Positions 1 to 6,878 of a stretch of 14,139 bases of DNA are shown here, piece after piece. The translations under genes were made by a program, and so were the position numbers. The stretch covers positions 1 through 14,139 of the forward strand of contig NJDH01000014.1 in the NCBI GenBank assembly GCA_002254405.1, written 5' to 3'. A model generated the notes under the pieces. That model was not told the origin of the DNA. It saw only the letters and a program-made list of their open reading frames with translations, and searched no databases. The first letter of the stretch is position 1; each line of letters opens with the position of its first letter. Origin of the DNA: Candidatus Altarchaeales archaeon ex4484_96 (GTDB taxonomy: Archaea; Altiarchaeota; Altiarchaeia; IMC4; QMZM01).

Positions 1-479
1 CTCTCCAGGGCTTCAATGATGGGTTTACCGGATTCCATCTCTTGCATTGCATGAGCGAACTCGTCTGATACTGCGCCGTATCCCCCGATGGAAATCATCT
101 TCATGGCATCATAAACTGGCACCCCGGAGCTAACTTGAATATATAGGCTTTGGATAGCATAGGATAGGTTTCTTTCTATGTTGGATAACCTTTTTTTCAC
201 CAGAAGAGATGGTTTATTTATCTGATAATAAAACATGAAAAAAAAGCACATAAACGATAAGAATAAACCCCAACCCAAGCCGGTTTGGGTTTCCCGGGAT
301 ATGTAGGTGAAACAAGAAAAGACAACGAAAAAAGAAAAAAGCGAATAAAACAATGTCCTCGATAAGTAATCAATAGAGTCTTCCCCCATATGTGCATTCT
401 CCAGTTTAACGCCAATATCTGGAAACAACTTCTCCAGCAAATACGCTGCGCCTTCTAATTTTTCAATAACAATATCCAT
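1..479 (-). CDS. Type II secretion/type IV pilus platform protein (TadC/GspF family), cut at left edge
   Basis: Integral membrane platform protein of a type IV pilus-like machine, expected to couple the cytoplasmic ATPase to filament assembly. The first 159 residues are in the window; the frame is open to base 1 and has no stop. After a soluble N-terminal stretch, two hydrophobic segments lie at about residues 42-60 and 68-85, followed by the start of a T2SF domain. That domain contains LYIQVSSGVPVYDAMK (about 112-127), then an IGGYG-x-VSDEF motif and GKPIIEALE, which match the conserved core of this family. The ATG (479-477) overlaps the TAA of the upstream ATPase gene by one base (TAATG), so translation is probably coupled. 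ATPase followed by platform protein is the usual order in archaeal pilus loci. The family call is firm; the exact subtype (flagellum-like, Tad-like or other) cannot be decided from this fragment. Confidence 0.88.
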   Translation of the reverse strand, partial: MDIVIEKLEGAAYLLEKLFPDIGVKLENAHMGEDSIDYLSRTLFYSLFSFFVVFSCFTYISRETQTGLGWGLFLSFMCFFFMFYYQINKPSLLVKKRLSNIERNLSYAIQSLYIQVSSGVPVYDAMKMISIGGYGAVSDEFAHAMQEMESGKPIIEALE

Positions 480-1987
480 TATTCATTGATTAATCCATCC
501 GGTTTCTGGTTTTTCTCAACCACATCACAGACATCCTCCTTTTGTAGATAATACACCCTCATAATCTTTCCTATATCATCCAGTTTATTGATTTTGTTAT
601 CCACGAACCACCCGATTATCTTTCTTTTTTCATCAATCTCGGCTAATATCTCGCTCTTGGATAAGCCGGTATGTAAGCTAATCTCCTGAAACAGGCGTAT
701 ATCCTCAGAAGAGCTGATTATCTCATCCGAGCGAGCCTTCCATTTATATAACACATTAGCCCTGGGAACGGAAACAGGGTCCCCTCCCCTTGCAGGTATT
801 ACCTCTGAAACCTGTTTTATCCTCCTGATACCCTTACGCCTTTCCCGGTACATGACCAGATTCAAATGTATTGCTTCAACCATCAGGGGAGGAATACTCA
901 GGGGAGGATTCATAAGCCGCCGAAGCGTTTGCTGGCTTGTGTCCGCGTGGATGGTCGCATAAACCGAATGCCCGGTATGCATAGCCTCGAAAAGTATCTC
1001 GGCATCATGTCTTTTCCTTATCTCACCCAGTATTAATCTATCCGGCCTCATCCTGAGGGAGTTAATAAGCAAATCACTCATCGTAACCTCCCCCCGGCCT
1101 TCTGGATTGGCGTTTCTGGTCTTCATGGGATACCAGTAGAGGAACCTGGGCAGTTGCAGTTCCCGTGTATCCTCTATTGACACAATCCTCTGATTGGGTT
1201 GAATGAAGGGCATCAATATGTTAAGCATGCTTGTTTTACCCGAGCCAGTGCCACCTGAGATGAGAATGTTCATCTCGTATTGTATCATAATCCATAGGAG
1301 AGCCAGTATCTCAGGGGTTATTGTTTTATTTAAAATAAAGTGAGGGAAGGTCCAGGGTTCCTTGGCGAACATCCTGATGGTCATAGAGGTTCCCTTATCG
1401 GAAAGCGGAGCAAGCACTGCATTAATCCTGTCGCCGTTGGGGAGGTATGCGTCAAGCAGGGGCGAATTGGTATTAATCGCCTCGCCAACGTAACTGGCTA
1501 CATGCATCGCATAATCCCGTATTTTTTTCTCGGAACCTATCTGGATGTTGGTGCTAAGCCAACCGTATTTTTTATGATAAACCCTAACGGGCTCGCTTGA
1601 GCAGTTGATAACTATCTCCTCTAAAAGAGCATCATTTAAGAGATATTCTATCTGACCTAAACCAACAGCATCATTAAGTATGCAGACTATTATGGCGTTC
1701 GTGGTTTCGGCATCTACTCCAGGAGCATCGTTTTTAATCAGATATTTCAGCCTTTTTTTGAATTTAGTCTTCAGTTCCCGAATCACATCAGGACCGCTGG
1801 ATTCCAGTGATTTCCTGTCAACATCCCGGGCAAGCTTGTTTTTAATTGACTGCATGTAAGCCCGTGTTGGTTCGTTGAAATCAGGCAGTATTATGCAGTA
1901 CCTCAATTCCTTATCGATTTTTTCTATTCGCACATCAAGGCATAACATATCCGAACGAATCTGATACTCGTCTATTGTTTCATTCAT
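479..1987 (-). CDS. Type II/IV secretion system ATPase (GspE/PilB/VirB11 superfamily)
   Basis: Hexameric cytoplasmic ATPase that powers pilin assembly together with the TadC-like protein encoded just downstream. The protein is 502 residues from the ATG. Walker A is GGTGSGKTS (about 245-253), an Asp box reads IEDTRE (271-276), Walker B reads LILGE (318-322), and a His box GHSVYATIHAD lies at 339-349. These are the four signatures of the family. About 150 residues after the His box form a charged C-terminal region with a helical tail, as is common in archaeal members. The start is ambiguous: ATG at 1987 lies 4 bases after the stop of the preceding gene, while an in-frame TTG at 1999 would add four residues and give an 8-base overlap like those at two other junctions of this operon. 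I prefer the ATG. The motifs suggest an active ATPase. Whether it drives assembly only, or retraction too, is unknown. Confidence 0.93.
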   Translation of the reverse strand: MNETIDEYQIRSDMLCLDVRIEKIDKELRYCIILPDFNEPTRAYMQSIKNKLARDVDRKSLESSGPDVIRELKTKFKKRLKYLIKNDAPGVDAETTNAIIVCILNDAVGLGQIEYLLNDALLEEIVINCSSEPVRVYHKKYGWLSTNIQIGSEKKIRDYAMHVASYVGEAINTNSPLLDAYLPNGDRINAVLAPLSDKGTSMTIRMFAKEPWTFPHFILNKTITPEILALLWIMIQYEMNILISGGTGSGKTSMLNILMPFIQPNQRIVSIEDTRELQLPRFLYWYPMKTRNANPEGRGEVTMSDLLINSLRMRPDRLILGEIRKRHDAEILFEAMHTGHSVYATIHADTSQQTLRRLMNPPLSIPPLMVEAIHLNLVMYRERRKGIRRIKQVSEVIPARGGDPVSVPRANVLYKWKARSDEIISSSEDIRLFQEISLHTGLSKSEILAEIDEKRKIIGWFVDNKINKLDDIGKIMRVYYLQKEDVCDVVEKNQKPDGLINE

Positions 1988-1991
1988 TTTT

Positions 1992-2546
1992 TCATACAAC
2001 CGATATTAAATAAACTACCAAAGCTAGCAGAAACGAAAAAATAATGTACACGTATTTTTTTTCATGGATTTTCTTATTCACAGCATTTTTCTTCGACAAT
2101 AAGGGGGTTCCCATAAGAGGATAATGGATTGATATCATATCTTGTTCCTGCAGTATCCTAGCCCAGTTCATCACGGCATGTTTATTGGTATTGAAAAACC
2201 TTGCCGCCTTGTCAAGGGGGATAACATCAAACCGGTCAACGAGGTTACTCAGGATGTCAAGGTTTGTTTCAATCTCTTTTTTCCCGTATCTGATGTGTTT
2301 AGATGGGCGCATTTGTTTGAGGTAGCTCACCCCTGCCGGTGATTTCCTGTTGACAGCGTATCTTGTTTTATTGAATGATTTGGTTTTTTTTATCACCCCT
2401 TTATTCTCGAGATTAAGTAGCTGTTTTTTTATTTGATTTTTTTTTATTTCGAATTTTTTTATGAGATCAGATTCTGTTACCTGCCCCATGATTAACGTCC
2501 AGTCGATTATGTCTTTTTCCAGATTAATTTTTTTATTCTCATCCAT
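1992..2546 (-). CDS. Tail-anchored double winged-helix protein in pilus operon
   Basis: Protein of 184 residues, not recognised as a named family. Residues about 8-65 read as a winged helix (SDLIKKFEIKKNQIKKQLLNL, then NKGVIKK and a wing ending RYAV). A second helix-turn-helix-like unit lies at about 95-150 (DVIPLDKAARFF, then NKHAVMNWARIL and SIHYPLMGTPLL). The last 20 residues (165-184) form one hydrophobic span preceded by lysines, with nothing after it, so the protein should be tail-anchored with its helical domains in the cytoplasm. It sits between a secreted-type protein and the ATPase and overlaps its upstream neighbour by 8 bases (ATGGATGA). Possible roles, both inferred, are a membrane-bound transcription regulator of the operon or a structural adaptor that uses winged-helix folds for protein contacts at the pilus base. 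The topology is clearer than the function. Confidence 0.75.
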   Translation of the reverse strand: MDENKKINLEKDIIDWTLIMGQVTESDLIKKFEIKKNQIKKQLLNLENKGVIKKTKSFNKTRYAVNRKSPAGVSYLKQMRPSKHIRYGKKEIETNLDILSNLVDRFDVIPLDKAARFFNTNKHAVMNWARILQEQDMISIHYPLMGTPLLSKKNAVNKKIHEKKYVYIIFSFLLALVVYLISVV

Positions 2547-3372
2547 TATCGTTGATTCTAATCCGGGCCGAACCCGACATATTATACTCTTGACTAATCC
2601 AATGTAGTGTATTATGAGGTAAATAGACGTAAGTTAAATTACTATGTGATTTTGTTAAATATATTCTTGTTGTTACATTCACAACATTCGGTAAATCGAC
2701 TATAATCCTCAAAACGCCGCCTTCAACCACATCCACGCGCAAAGACCCGTTGTTTAAGTAAACACTGCTGCTCTTGGACGGATCAACATAAAAGCTCTTA
2801 ACGCAGTCGCCATCCCCGAAATCAACATCAAGCAAAAGCGATTTATTTCCCTCAGCAACATCCGAAACACAATCGGATAAATTAAGCACAGCATCAACCG
2901 ACACATTATATCCAACAAAATTAAGCTTAGATGGCCTAACAATCAAGGTACTAACCTCCGAATAATCATGGATGTACTCCATATCCTGGGGTTCGACAAC
3001 CAAAGACAGATTATTTCTCAGCTTATCCAAATCCAATACAACATCCGGAGACTTCAAACGTGAAAAATTAATGTAACGGTCGATTGCACCCTGGTAGGCT
3101 GATAATTGGGGGTTGGGGATAGACTCACCAAATAAAACAAAATCATCACCCACCTCAACCTCTAAACCCGACAGTTCAGTGAATAATAATCTTAAATCCT
3201 CCCCGACAAAATCCTGGCGAATGCTCATCCGTTTAATATAAACCGAATCGATAACGGAATCATGCACACACCCCTCGTAATAAACTGATGTGGTAGCCAA
3301 GTTTAACACTGTGAGAGCCAGAAAAGACAAACCAGCGCTAAACAAAACACCCCCCTTTTTTAATCCAACCAT
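2539..3372 (-). CDS. Single-span secreted/surface protein of the pilus operon, unknown family
   Basis: Protein of about 277 residues with one N-terminal hydrophobic segment (about residues 8-27) preceded by LKKGG. The rest is a hydrophilic, beta-rich domain with many possible N-glycosylation sequons (NVS, NLS, NKS, NGS, NVT, NLT, NMS), as expected outside an archaeal cell. Three cysteines lie in the extracellular part after the N-terminal span. The KKGG before the hydrophobic stretch could be a prepilin-like cleavage site, but the usual acid residue after it is missing, so I call it only a membrane-anchored or secreted protein. The start is the ATG at 3372, which overlaps the upstream gene by 13 bases; a TTG two codons earlier (3378) is an alternative. 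Its place among pilin-like genes suggests a minor pilus component or stalk/base protein. No named family was recognised. Confidence 0.7.
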   Translation of the reverse strand: MVGLKKGGVLFSAGLSFLALTVLNLATTSVYYEGCVHDSVIDSVYIKRMSIRQDFVGEDLRLLFTELSGLEVEVGDDFVLFGESIPNPQLSAYQGAIDRYINFSRLKSPDVVLDLDKLRNNLSLVVEPQDMEYIHDYSEVSTLIVRPSKLNFVGYNVSVDAVLNLSDCVSDVAEGNKSLLLDVDFGDGDCVKSFYVDPSKSSSVYLNNGSLRVDVVEGGVLRIIVDLPNVVNVTTRIYLTKSHSNLTYVYLPHNTLHWISQEYNMSGSARIRINDNG

Positions 3373-3800
3373 ATCCAAAACTCCGCAAAAGCATATTTAT
3401 CGATGTTATCATCAGTGAACGTGAGAAACGTACATCCCCCATGTGTCCGAAATACCTCATCCCCGTACATATCCCCCGCAAACAATTCCTCCTCCAATAC
3501 CAGGGCATCGCCTGCATCAACATAAGATTCAACCCTAAGCCGCATCCCATAATTATCAGGTAAAACCTCTGATAATTCCTCATTAATCTGCGACTCGTTC
3601 ATGGACTGCAACACACCCCGCACATAAAGCAATTTGAGCGTATCATACCCGGTTAACATAAGCCTATCCCCCGAATAATGCATACTGCTGCTCTCGTTTA
3701 AGACATACATCGCATATCCCAGCACGCTGATTACTATAAAAGCCGAGATAACCGCATCCAGTGAAACAACAAAACCCCTGCAATCACCTAACCATCCCAT
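3360..3800 (-). CDS. Pilin-like protein with RGF-VVSLD N-terminus
   Basis: Small (146-residue) pilin-like protein. The N-terminus MGWLGDCRGF is followed by VVSLDAVISAFIVISVLGY, one hydrophobic helix of the kind that packs in the core of type IV filaments. An Asp sits six residues after the presumed cleavage glycine. The remaining 110 residues are acidic and soluble (for example EELSEVLPDNYG and DALVLEEELFAGD). It overlaps the preceding gene by 13 bases and the following one by 13 bases, so it is surely co-transcribed. It is likely a minor pilin or pseudopilin. A prepilin peptidase cut after Gly9 is inferred from family behaviour and would leave a mature protein starting with Phe, as many bacterial type IV pilins do. 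The frame and start ATG are well supported by the signal region. Confidence 0.78.
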   Translation of the reverse strand: MGWLGDCRGFVVSLDAVISAFIVISVLGYAMYVLNESSSMHYSGDRLMLTGYDTLKLLYVRGVLQSMNESQINEELSEVLPDNYGMRLRVESYVDAGDALVLEEELFAGDMYGDEVFRTHGGCTFLTFTDDNIDKYAFAEFWIWLD

Positions 3801-4267
3801 AATAAAACCTCCAAAACCACGCTCTGATTATCCAACACACAAAATCGCCTCACAGAAACAACATGGGCATCCTGGGGCATTAAGCCCGCATCATCAACAA
3901 GCAAACCATCTGTTTTTTTCAACCTCAGATAAACCTGATAGTTTCCCACCCCCAGATACTCTCTTAAAATCCCATATTCCATGGACGACAGAGCATGGAA
4001 TTTATCAGCTGAAACCATACCGTAACCAGAGGATAAACCAACAACCTCAGCATAGCCTGGATTATCCTCCCAGTTAGAGGGTCTACCCGGGACCTCAACC
4101 AAGTGGTCTATCGTTCTAGAAGCGGTATTTCTCATCTCCTGGAGCATGAAATTATTCGTCGATCTGGCTGATGTATTCTCCCAGAAAAAAATACATGCCG
4201 AAAAGACGATGATGAAAACCGAGACCCCCACAATATAATCCGAGGTGAAAACCTGTCCTTCATTCAT
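3788..4267 (-). CDS. Pilin-like protein with EGQ-VFTSD N-terminus
   Basis: Protein of 159 residues beginning MNEGQVFTSDYIVGV and continuing into a hydrophobic helix (VFIIVFSACIFFW, about residues 16-28). The glycine at position 4 followed by Gln is a candidate prepilin cleavage site, and an Asp follows six residues after it, as in the neighbouring gene at 3360-3800. The soluble part contains RPSNWEDNPGYAEVVGLSSG and a YLGVGNYQVYLRL stretch, a pattern I associate with small pilin-like proteins in archaeal pilus clusters, although I cannot name the family. The ATG at 4267 overlaps the upstream stop by 8 bases (ATGAATGA). It probably acts as a minor pilin or priming subunit. Cleavage and filament incorporation are inferred. 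Confidence 0.78.
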   Translation of the reverse strand: MNEGQVFTSDYIVGVSVFIIVFSACIFFWENTSARSTNNFMLQEMRNTASRTIDHLVEVPGRPSNWEDNPGYAEVVGLSSGYGMVSADKFHALSSMEYGILREYLGVGNYQVYLRLKKTDGLLVDDAGLMPQDAHVVSVRRFCVLDNQSVVLEVLLWDG

Positions 4268-4667
4268 TTAAATACACCACCAGATTGTTCAAGTTCACGA
4301 GCTTAAGCGTTGATGAATTAAAACTGACGGAATGATTCATCAATCCAGAAGGCATGCAGCATCCCACCACACCAGCATCATCACCTACGCTAATGTAGCC
4401 GCTTTGCGGATAAACTGTGACATTATATCCATAGGATAAAGAAACGTTCACACGAGATAAGGGCCCAGCAACATATAACGCAGATATCGCATTAGCTACC
4501 TGGTGACATACAATCTTTTTTTTGTATAACTCGCCTCTAAGCCTTATCTGGTTGTTTTTACTTGACACCTGAACCATTACCATCGAAAATAATATCATGA
4601 TAACGGCTAAGAGAATAATCACTTCCATGCTAACCTGCCCCATCCTGCATCCATTGTTTTTTATCAT
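4260..4667 (-). CDS. Class III signal peptide pilin, small
   Basis: Protein of 135 residues with a textbook archaeal class III prepilin signal: CRMGQVSMEV followed by an unbroken hydrophobic run (IILLAVIMILFSMVMVQV). Cleavage is expected between Gly10 and Gln11, leaving Gln at position 1 and Glu at +5 of the mature subunit, the residue used for assembly in type IV pilins. The remaining domain is a small beta-rich head with several NxS/T sequons (NVS, NVT, NHS, NSS) and a CC pair. Size and simplicity suggest it is the major or a main structural subunit of the filament. It begins with an ATGA overlap with the stop of the large pilin upstream. A second in-frame ATG directly before GQ (residue 9) could be the true start; both versions keep the cleavage site. 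Confidence 0.85.
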   Translation of the reverse strand: MIKNNGCRMGQVSMEVIILLAVIMILFSMVMVQVSSKNNQIRLRGELYKKKIVCHQVANAISALYVAGPLSRVNVSLSYGYNVTVYPQSGYISVGDDAGVVGCCMPSGLMNHSVSFNSSTLKLVNLNNLVVYLNE

Positions 4668-6754
4668 AATGTATAAGCCTCGTATGTTTCTCGGATTTCC
4701 TCAGCGGATAAGGCCTGATGGTAGAGGGATATTTCATCTATTACCCCGGTAAAATAGTCGCTTTTAGCATCATTAGAGAAACCAACCCACACCTTATCAT
4801 GCCAGTCGAAATCAGAGTGATCATAGCTGTTAGAGCCCACCAACGTCCCGTCTATGTAAGCCCTCTGGCCGACGGATGACTCCACAGTTAAAGCCCACTG
4901 ATGCCATAAACCATCGTTTATTGCTTTATTTGTCTCCCAACCCGAACCCATCCACACCCGATGAGAGGCTACACCCCCGCTCAGGTAAAAATGCCGGTCA
5001 TTTCCGCCGCTGCCTGCTTTATCCTTTAAGACACTGAATACACCAACATCCGCTTCATCTGTCTTAACCCATAAGATAATCGTAATATTTGTTTCAGCAG
5101 GTATCTCACCGGTTTTAATTTCAAGATAGTCTTTTAAGCCATCAAACTCAAGAGCAGAACCATTCAATCCCTCAACCCATTTCGCCCCATGGATTATACC
5201 GTCATAATCGTTCACTGAATCATAAGCCTTCGAACCTTTGTTTTCGTCAAGCCCCCACCGGGCTATAGGGGTAATTTGTTCGCATTCCCCGCAGGTGCGG
5301 GTTATATCCATGAGCTCCCCTATATCGGCTGGACCCAGGGCTTGATTAAATATCTTAACCTCGTCAATCAATCCCTCGAACTCCTGAAACCTGCTCCATC
5401 CTCCGCCGACACTGTCCTGCTCGGCCCCAAGCCAAAGACCGTTTGATGATATTTGAAGAGCCGTTGATGAGATGGTATTGGAGTCAACAAGTGCACCATC
5501 CAGATAAACGTATTCTGTGGAATCCTCCCGGACCCAGGCAATATGATGCCATTGCGTATCGGCGATACTTGAGATACTATAACTATTGTATTTCCCTTTC
5601 AGGTAGGTGCTTATTGTTTTATGATTAGGGAAGTATATCAGCCACTCATTATTCTGGGCCTTGTTTGCACCTGAGATTAAAGCCTGCGTTGAGGTCTTTG
5701 ATGTTTTAAACCATGCCGTTAATGTGAAATTCATCAAATCATTTGCTGCACCATCATCAAGCTTGACCCTATCATCCCAGTTAATGCCTGAATCGGTGAA
5801 ATAACCTGCACGGCATAGTCTACCTGATTCAACAGTGTTAGCACCATTATATGCCATCCCATGGTATCCCCCCGGCCCTGAATCTATTACCTCGTCAGCC
5901 ACACCCCCCCACACGCATTCGTCCATATACCATCCGGCTATGAACTGAGTGAATAAAGGAATTGTGGTTGTCGTAGTCGATGAGGTTGATGTTGTTGTCG
6001 TAGTTGAGCTTGTGGTCGATGAGGTTGTTGTCGTTGTAGTAACCCCCTGCACGTCAAACACAACAGGGATTTCAATGTATGCTCCCGAACCTGTTATTTT
6101 TATCGTGCCAGCATAGATGCCGGTGTAGGTTGTTTCGGGCACAACGTAATCTGCCATGAACTCATGGTTTAAACCGGGATTAAGCTCTGTTGCTAAATCG
6201 TTTATTGTGACCCAGTCAGAAACAGCCCCCGAAACAAGCGATGTGATATTGCCTATCATTACGTCCCTGTTGTTGGTGATACTAATGTTTATGCTGCCCA
6301 GGCTGCCGTTGGATTCATTAATCCGGATTGATGTGGGGTTGACGAGAAAACCCCCTCCAATCAAAAGCACTCCGTCGCAGGTTAATTCCACGGGTATCCG
6401 GTATGTTCCCGGCTCAGGTGACAGATATCCGCTGACGTTTCCTATTGTATTAGCATACACGTCTGTTATACCACCCCATAACTGAAGTTTCAACATGATG
6501 GTGTTTTTGCCTACATAGCTGTCTGTTGTAGAGAGGGGGATATTAGCGCATACATAGGTTTTGCTGCATGGTCCGAGTGAATAGACGATATCGGATGCCT
6601 GGGCGAGAGAATCAACTGTATCCCGTGCCGTGTTAAACTGGATTGTATTCTGTGATTCCACTATTACGCTGTAGGTTGTATAACCCAATATCAGCAGTAA
6701 TAATCCGATTAATGTTATGTATTCGACTGAGGCTTGGCCTTTGCAGGAACACAT
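4664..6754 (-). CDS. Pilin-type adhesin: class III signal, Ser/Thr linker and two LamG-like domains
   Basis: Surface protein of 696 residues, first gene of the pilus operon. Residues 1-30 form a class III prepilin signal (CKGQASVEYITL, then a hydrophobic helix), with cleavage expected after Gly6 and Glu at +5. Residues about 40-237 are beta-rich and include an Ig-like stretch (INISITNNRD, later GIYAGTIKITG). Residues 239-264 are a nearly pure Thr/Ser linker, probably glycosylated. Two concanavalin/LamG-like jellyroll domains follow, about 272-482 and 497-694. Both carry the family hallmarks: W-x-DE at the start, DSGPGGYHG or DSVNDYDGIIHG, an AWFK or LWVKTD strand, QWHHIAWV or LWHQWAL, YLDG or YIDG, and GLIDEVKIFNQAL or GVIDEISLYHQAL at the end. 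A CGEC pair (488-491) separates them. The family usually binds glycans or matrix proteins, so a pilus-borne adhesin is inferred. It is far longer than an ordinary pilin. Confidence 0.9.
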   Translation of the reverse strand: MCSCKGQASVEYITLIGLLLLILGYTTYSVIVESQNTIQFNTARDTVDSLAQASDIVYSLGPCSKTYVCANIPLSTTDSYVGKNTIMLKLQLWGGITDVYANTIGNVSGYLSPEPGTYRIPVELTCDGVLLIGGGFLVNPTSIRINESNGSLGSINISITNNRDVMIGNITSLVSGAVSDWVTINDLATELNPGLNHEFMADYVVPETTYTGIYAGTIKITGSGAYIEIPVVFDVQGVTTTTTTSSTTSSTTTTTSTSSTTTTTIPLFTQFIAGWYMDECVWGGVADEVIDSGPGGYHGMAYNGANTVESGRLCRAGYFTDSGINWDDRVKLDDGAANDLMNFTLTAWFKTSKTSTQALISGANKAQNNEWLIYFPNHKTISTYLKGKYNSYSISSIADTQWHHIAWVREDSTEYVYLDGALVDSNTISSTALQISSNGLWLGAEQDSVGGGWSRFQEFEGLIDEVKIFNQALGPADIGELMDITRTCGECEQITPIARWGLDENKGSKAYDSVNDYDGIIHGAKWVEGLNGSALEFDGLKDYLEIKTGEIPAETNITIILWVKTDEADVGVFSVLKDKAGSGGNDRHFYLSGGVASHRVWMGSGWETNKAINDGLWHQWALTVESSVGQRAYIDGTLVGSNSYDHSDFDWHDKVWVGFSNDAKSDYFTGVIDEISLYHQALSAEEIRETYEAYTL

Positions 6755-6775
6755 AATATGTATTTTACTATCTGA

Positions 6776-6787
6776 CTATATATTTTT
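6776..6787 (-). promoter_or_regulatory. TATA box of the pilus operon
   Basis: On the minus strand this reads AAAAATATATAG, centred about 28 bases before the ATG of the LamG pilin gene (6754). That spacing fits an archaeal TATA box with transcription starting at or very near the start codon, giving a leaderless transcript. No Shine-Dalgarno sequence is seen before this gene. It is the only intergenic promoter found for the roughly 6.7 kb pilus gene set. Confidence 0.65.
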
Positions 6788-6847
6788 ATCCATTATACTT
6801 TTTTTCGTCTATAATTTATTAACCTGTTCTATTGGCTTCATATTTTA

Positions 6848-6856
6848 TTCTATAAT
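6848..6856 (+). promoter_or_regulatory. TATA-like element of the SAH hydrolase gene
   Basis: TTCTATAAT lies about 27 bases before the ATG at 6879, the same geometry as the divergent pilus promoter, so a leaderless or nearly leaderless transcript is expected. The 124-base region between the two divergent genes holds nothing else recognised apart from T-rich stretches and a mirrored TCWGATAGT motif next to each start (W = A or T). Confidence 0.5.
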
Positions 6857-6878
6857 CTGATAGTTTAACCAAAATAAA

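Noticed and set aside
218..415. Minus-strand open frame of 65 codons inside the left-edge region
   Set aside because: It lies in another frame of the platform protein gene, which has clear T2SF motifs and a coupled start; this frame is its shadow.
2539..3372. Possible prepilin cleavage site KKGG in the secreted protein
   Set aside because: There is no acid residue at +5 or +6 and the hydrophobic run is less regular, so I did not call it a pilin.
3338..3583. Minus-strand open frame of 81 codons across the end of the RGF-type pilin gene
   Set aside because: It overlaps two better supported genes in other frames, has no start context, and has no pilin signal.
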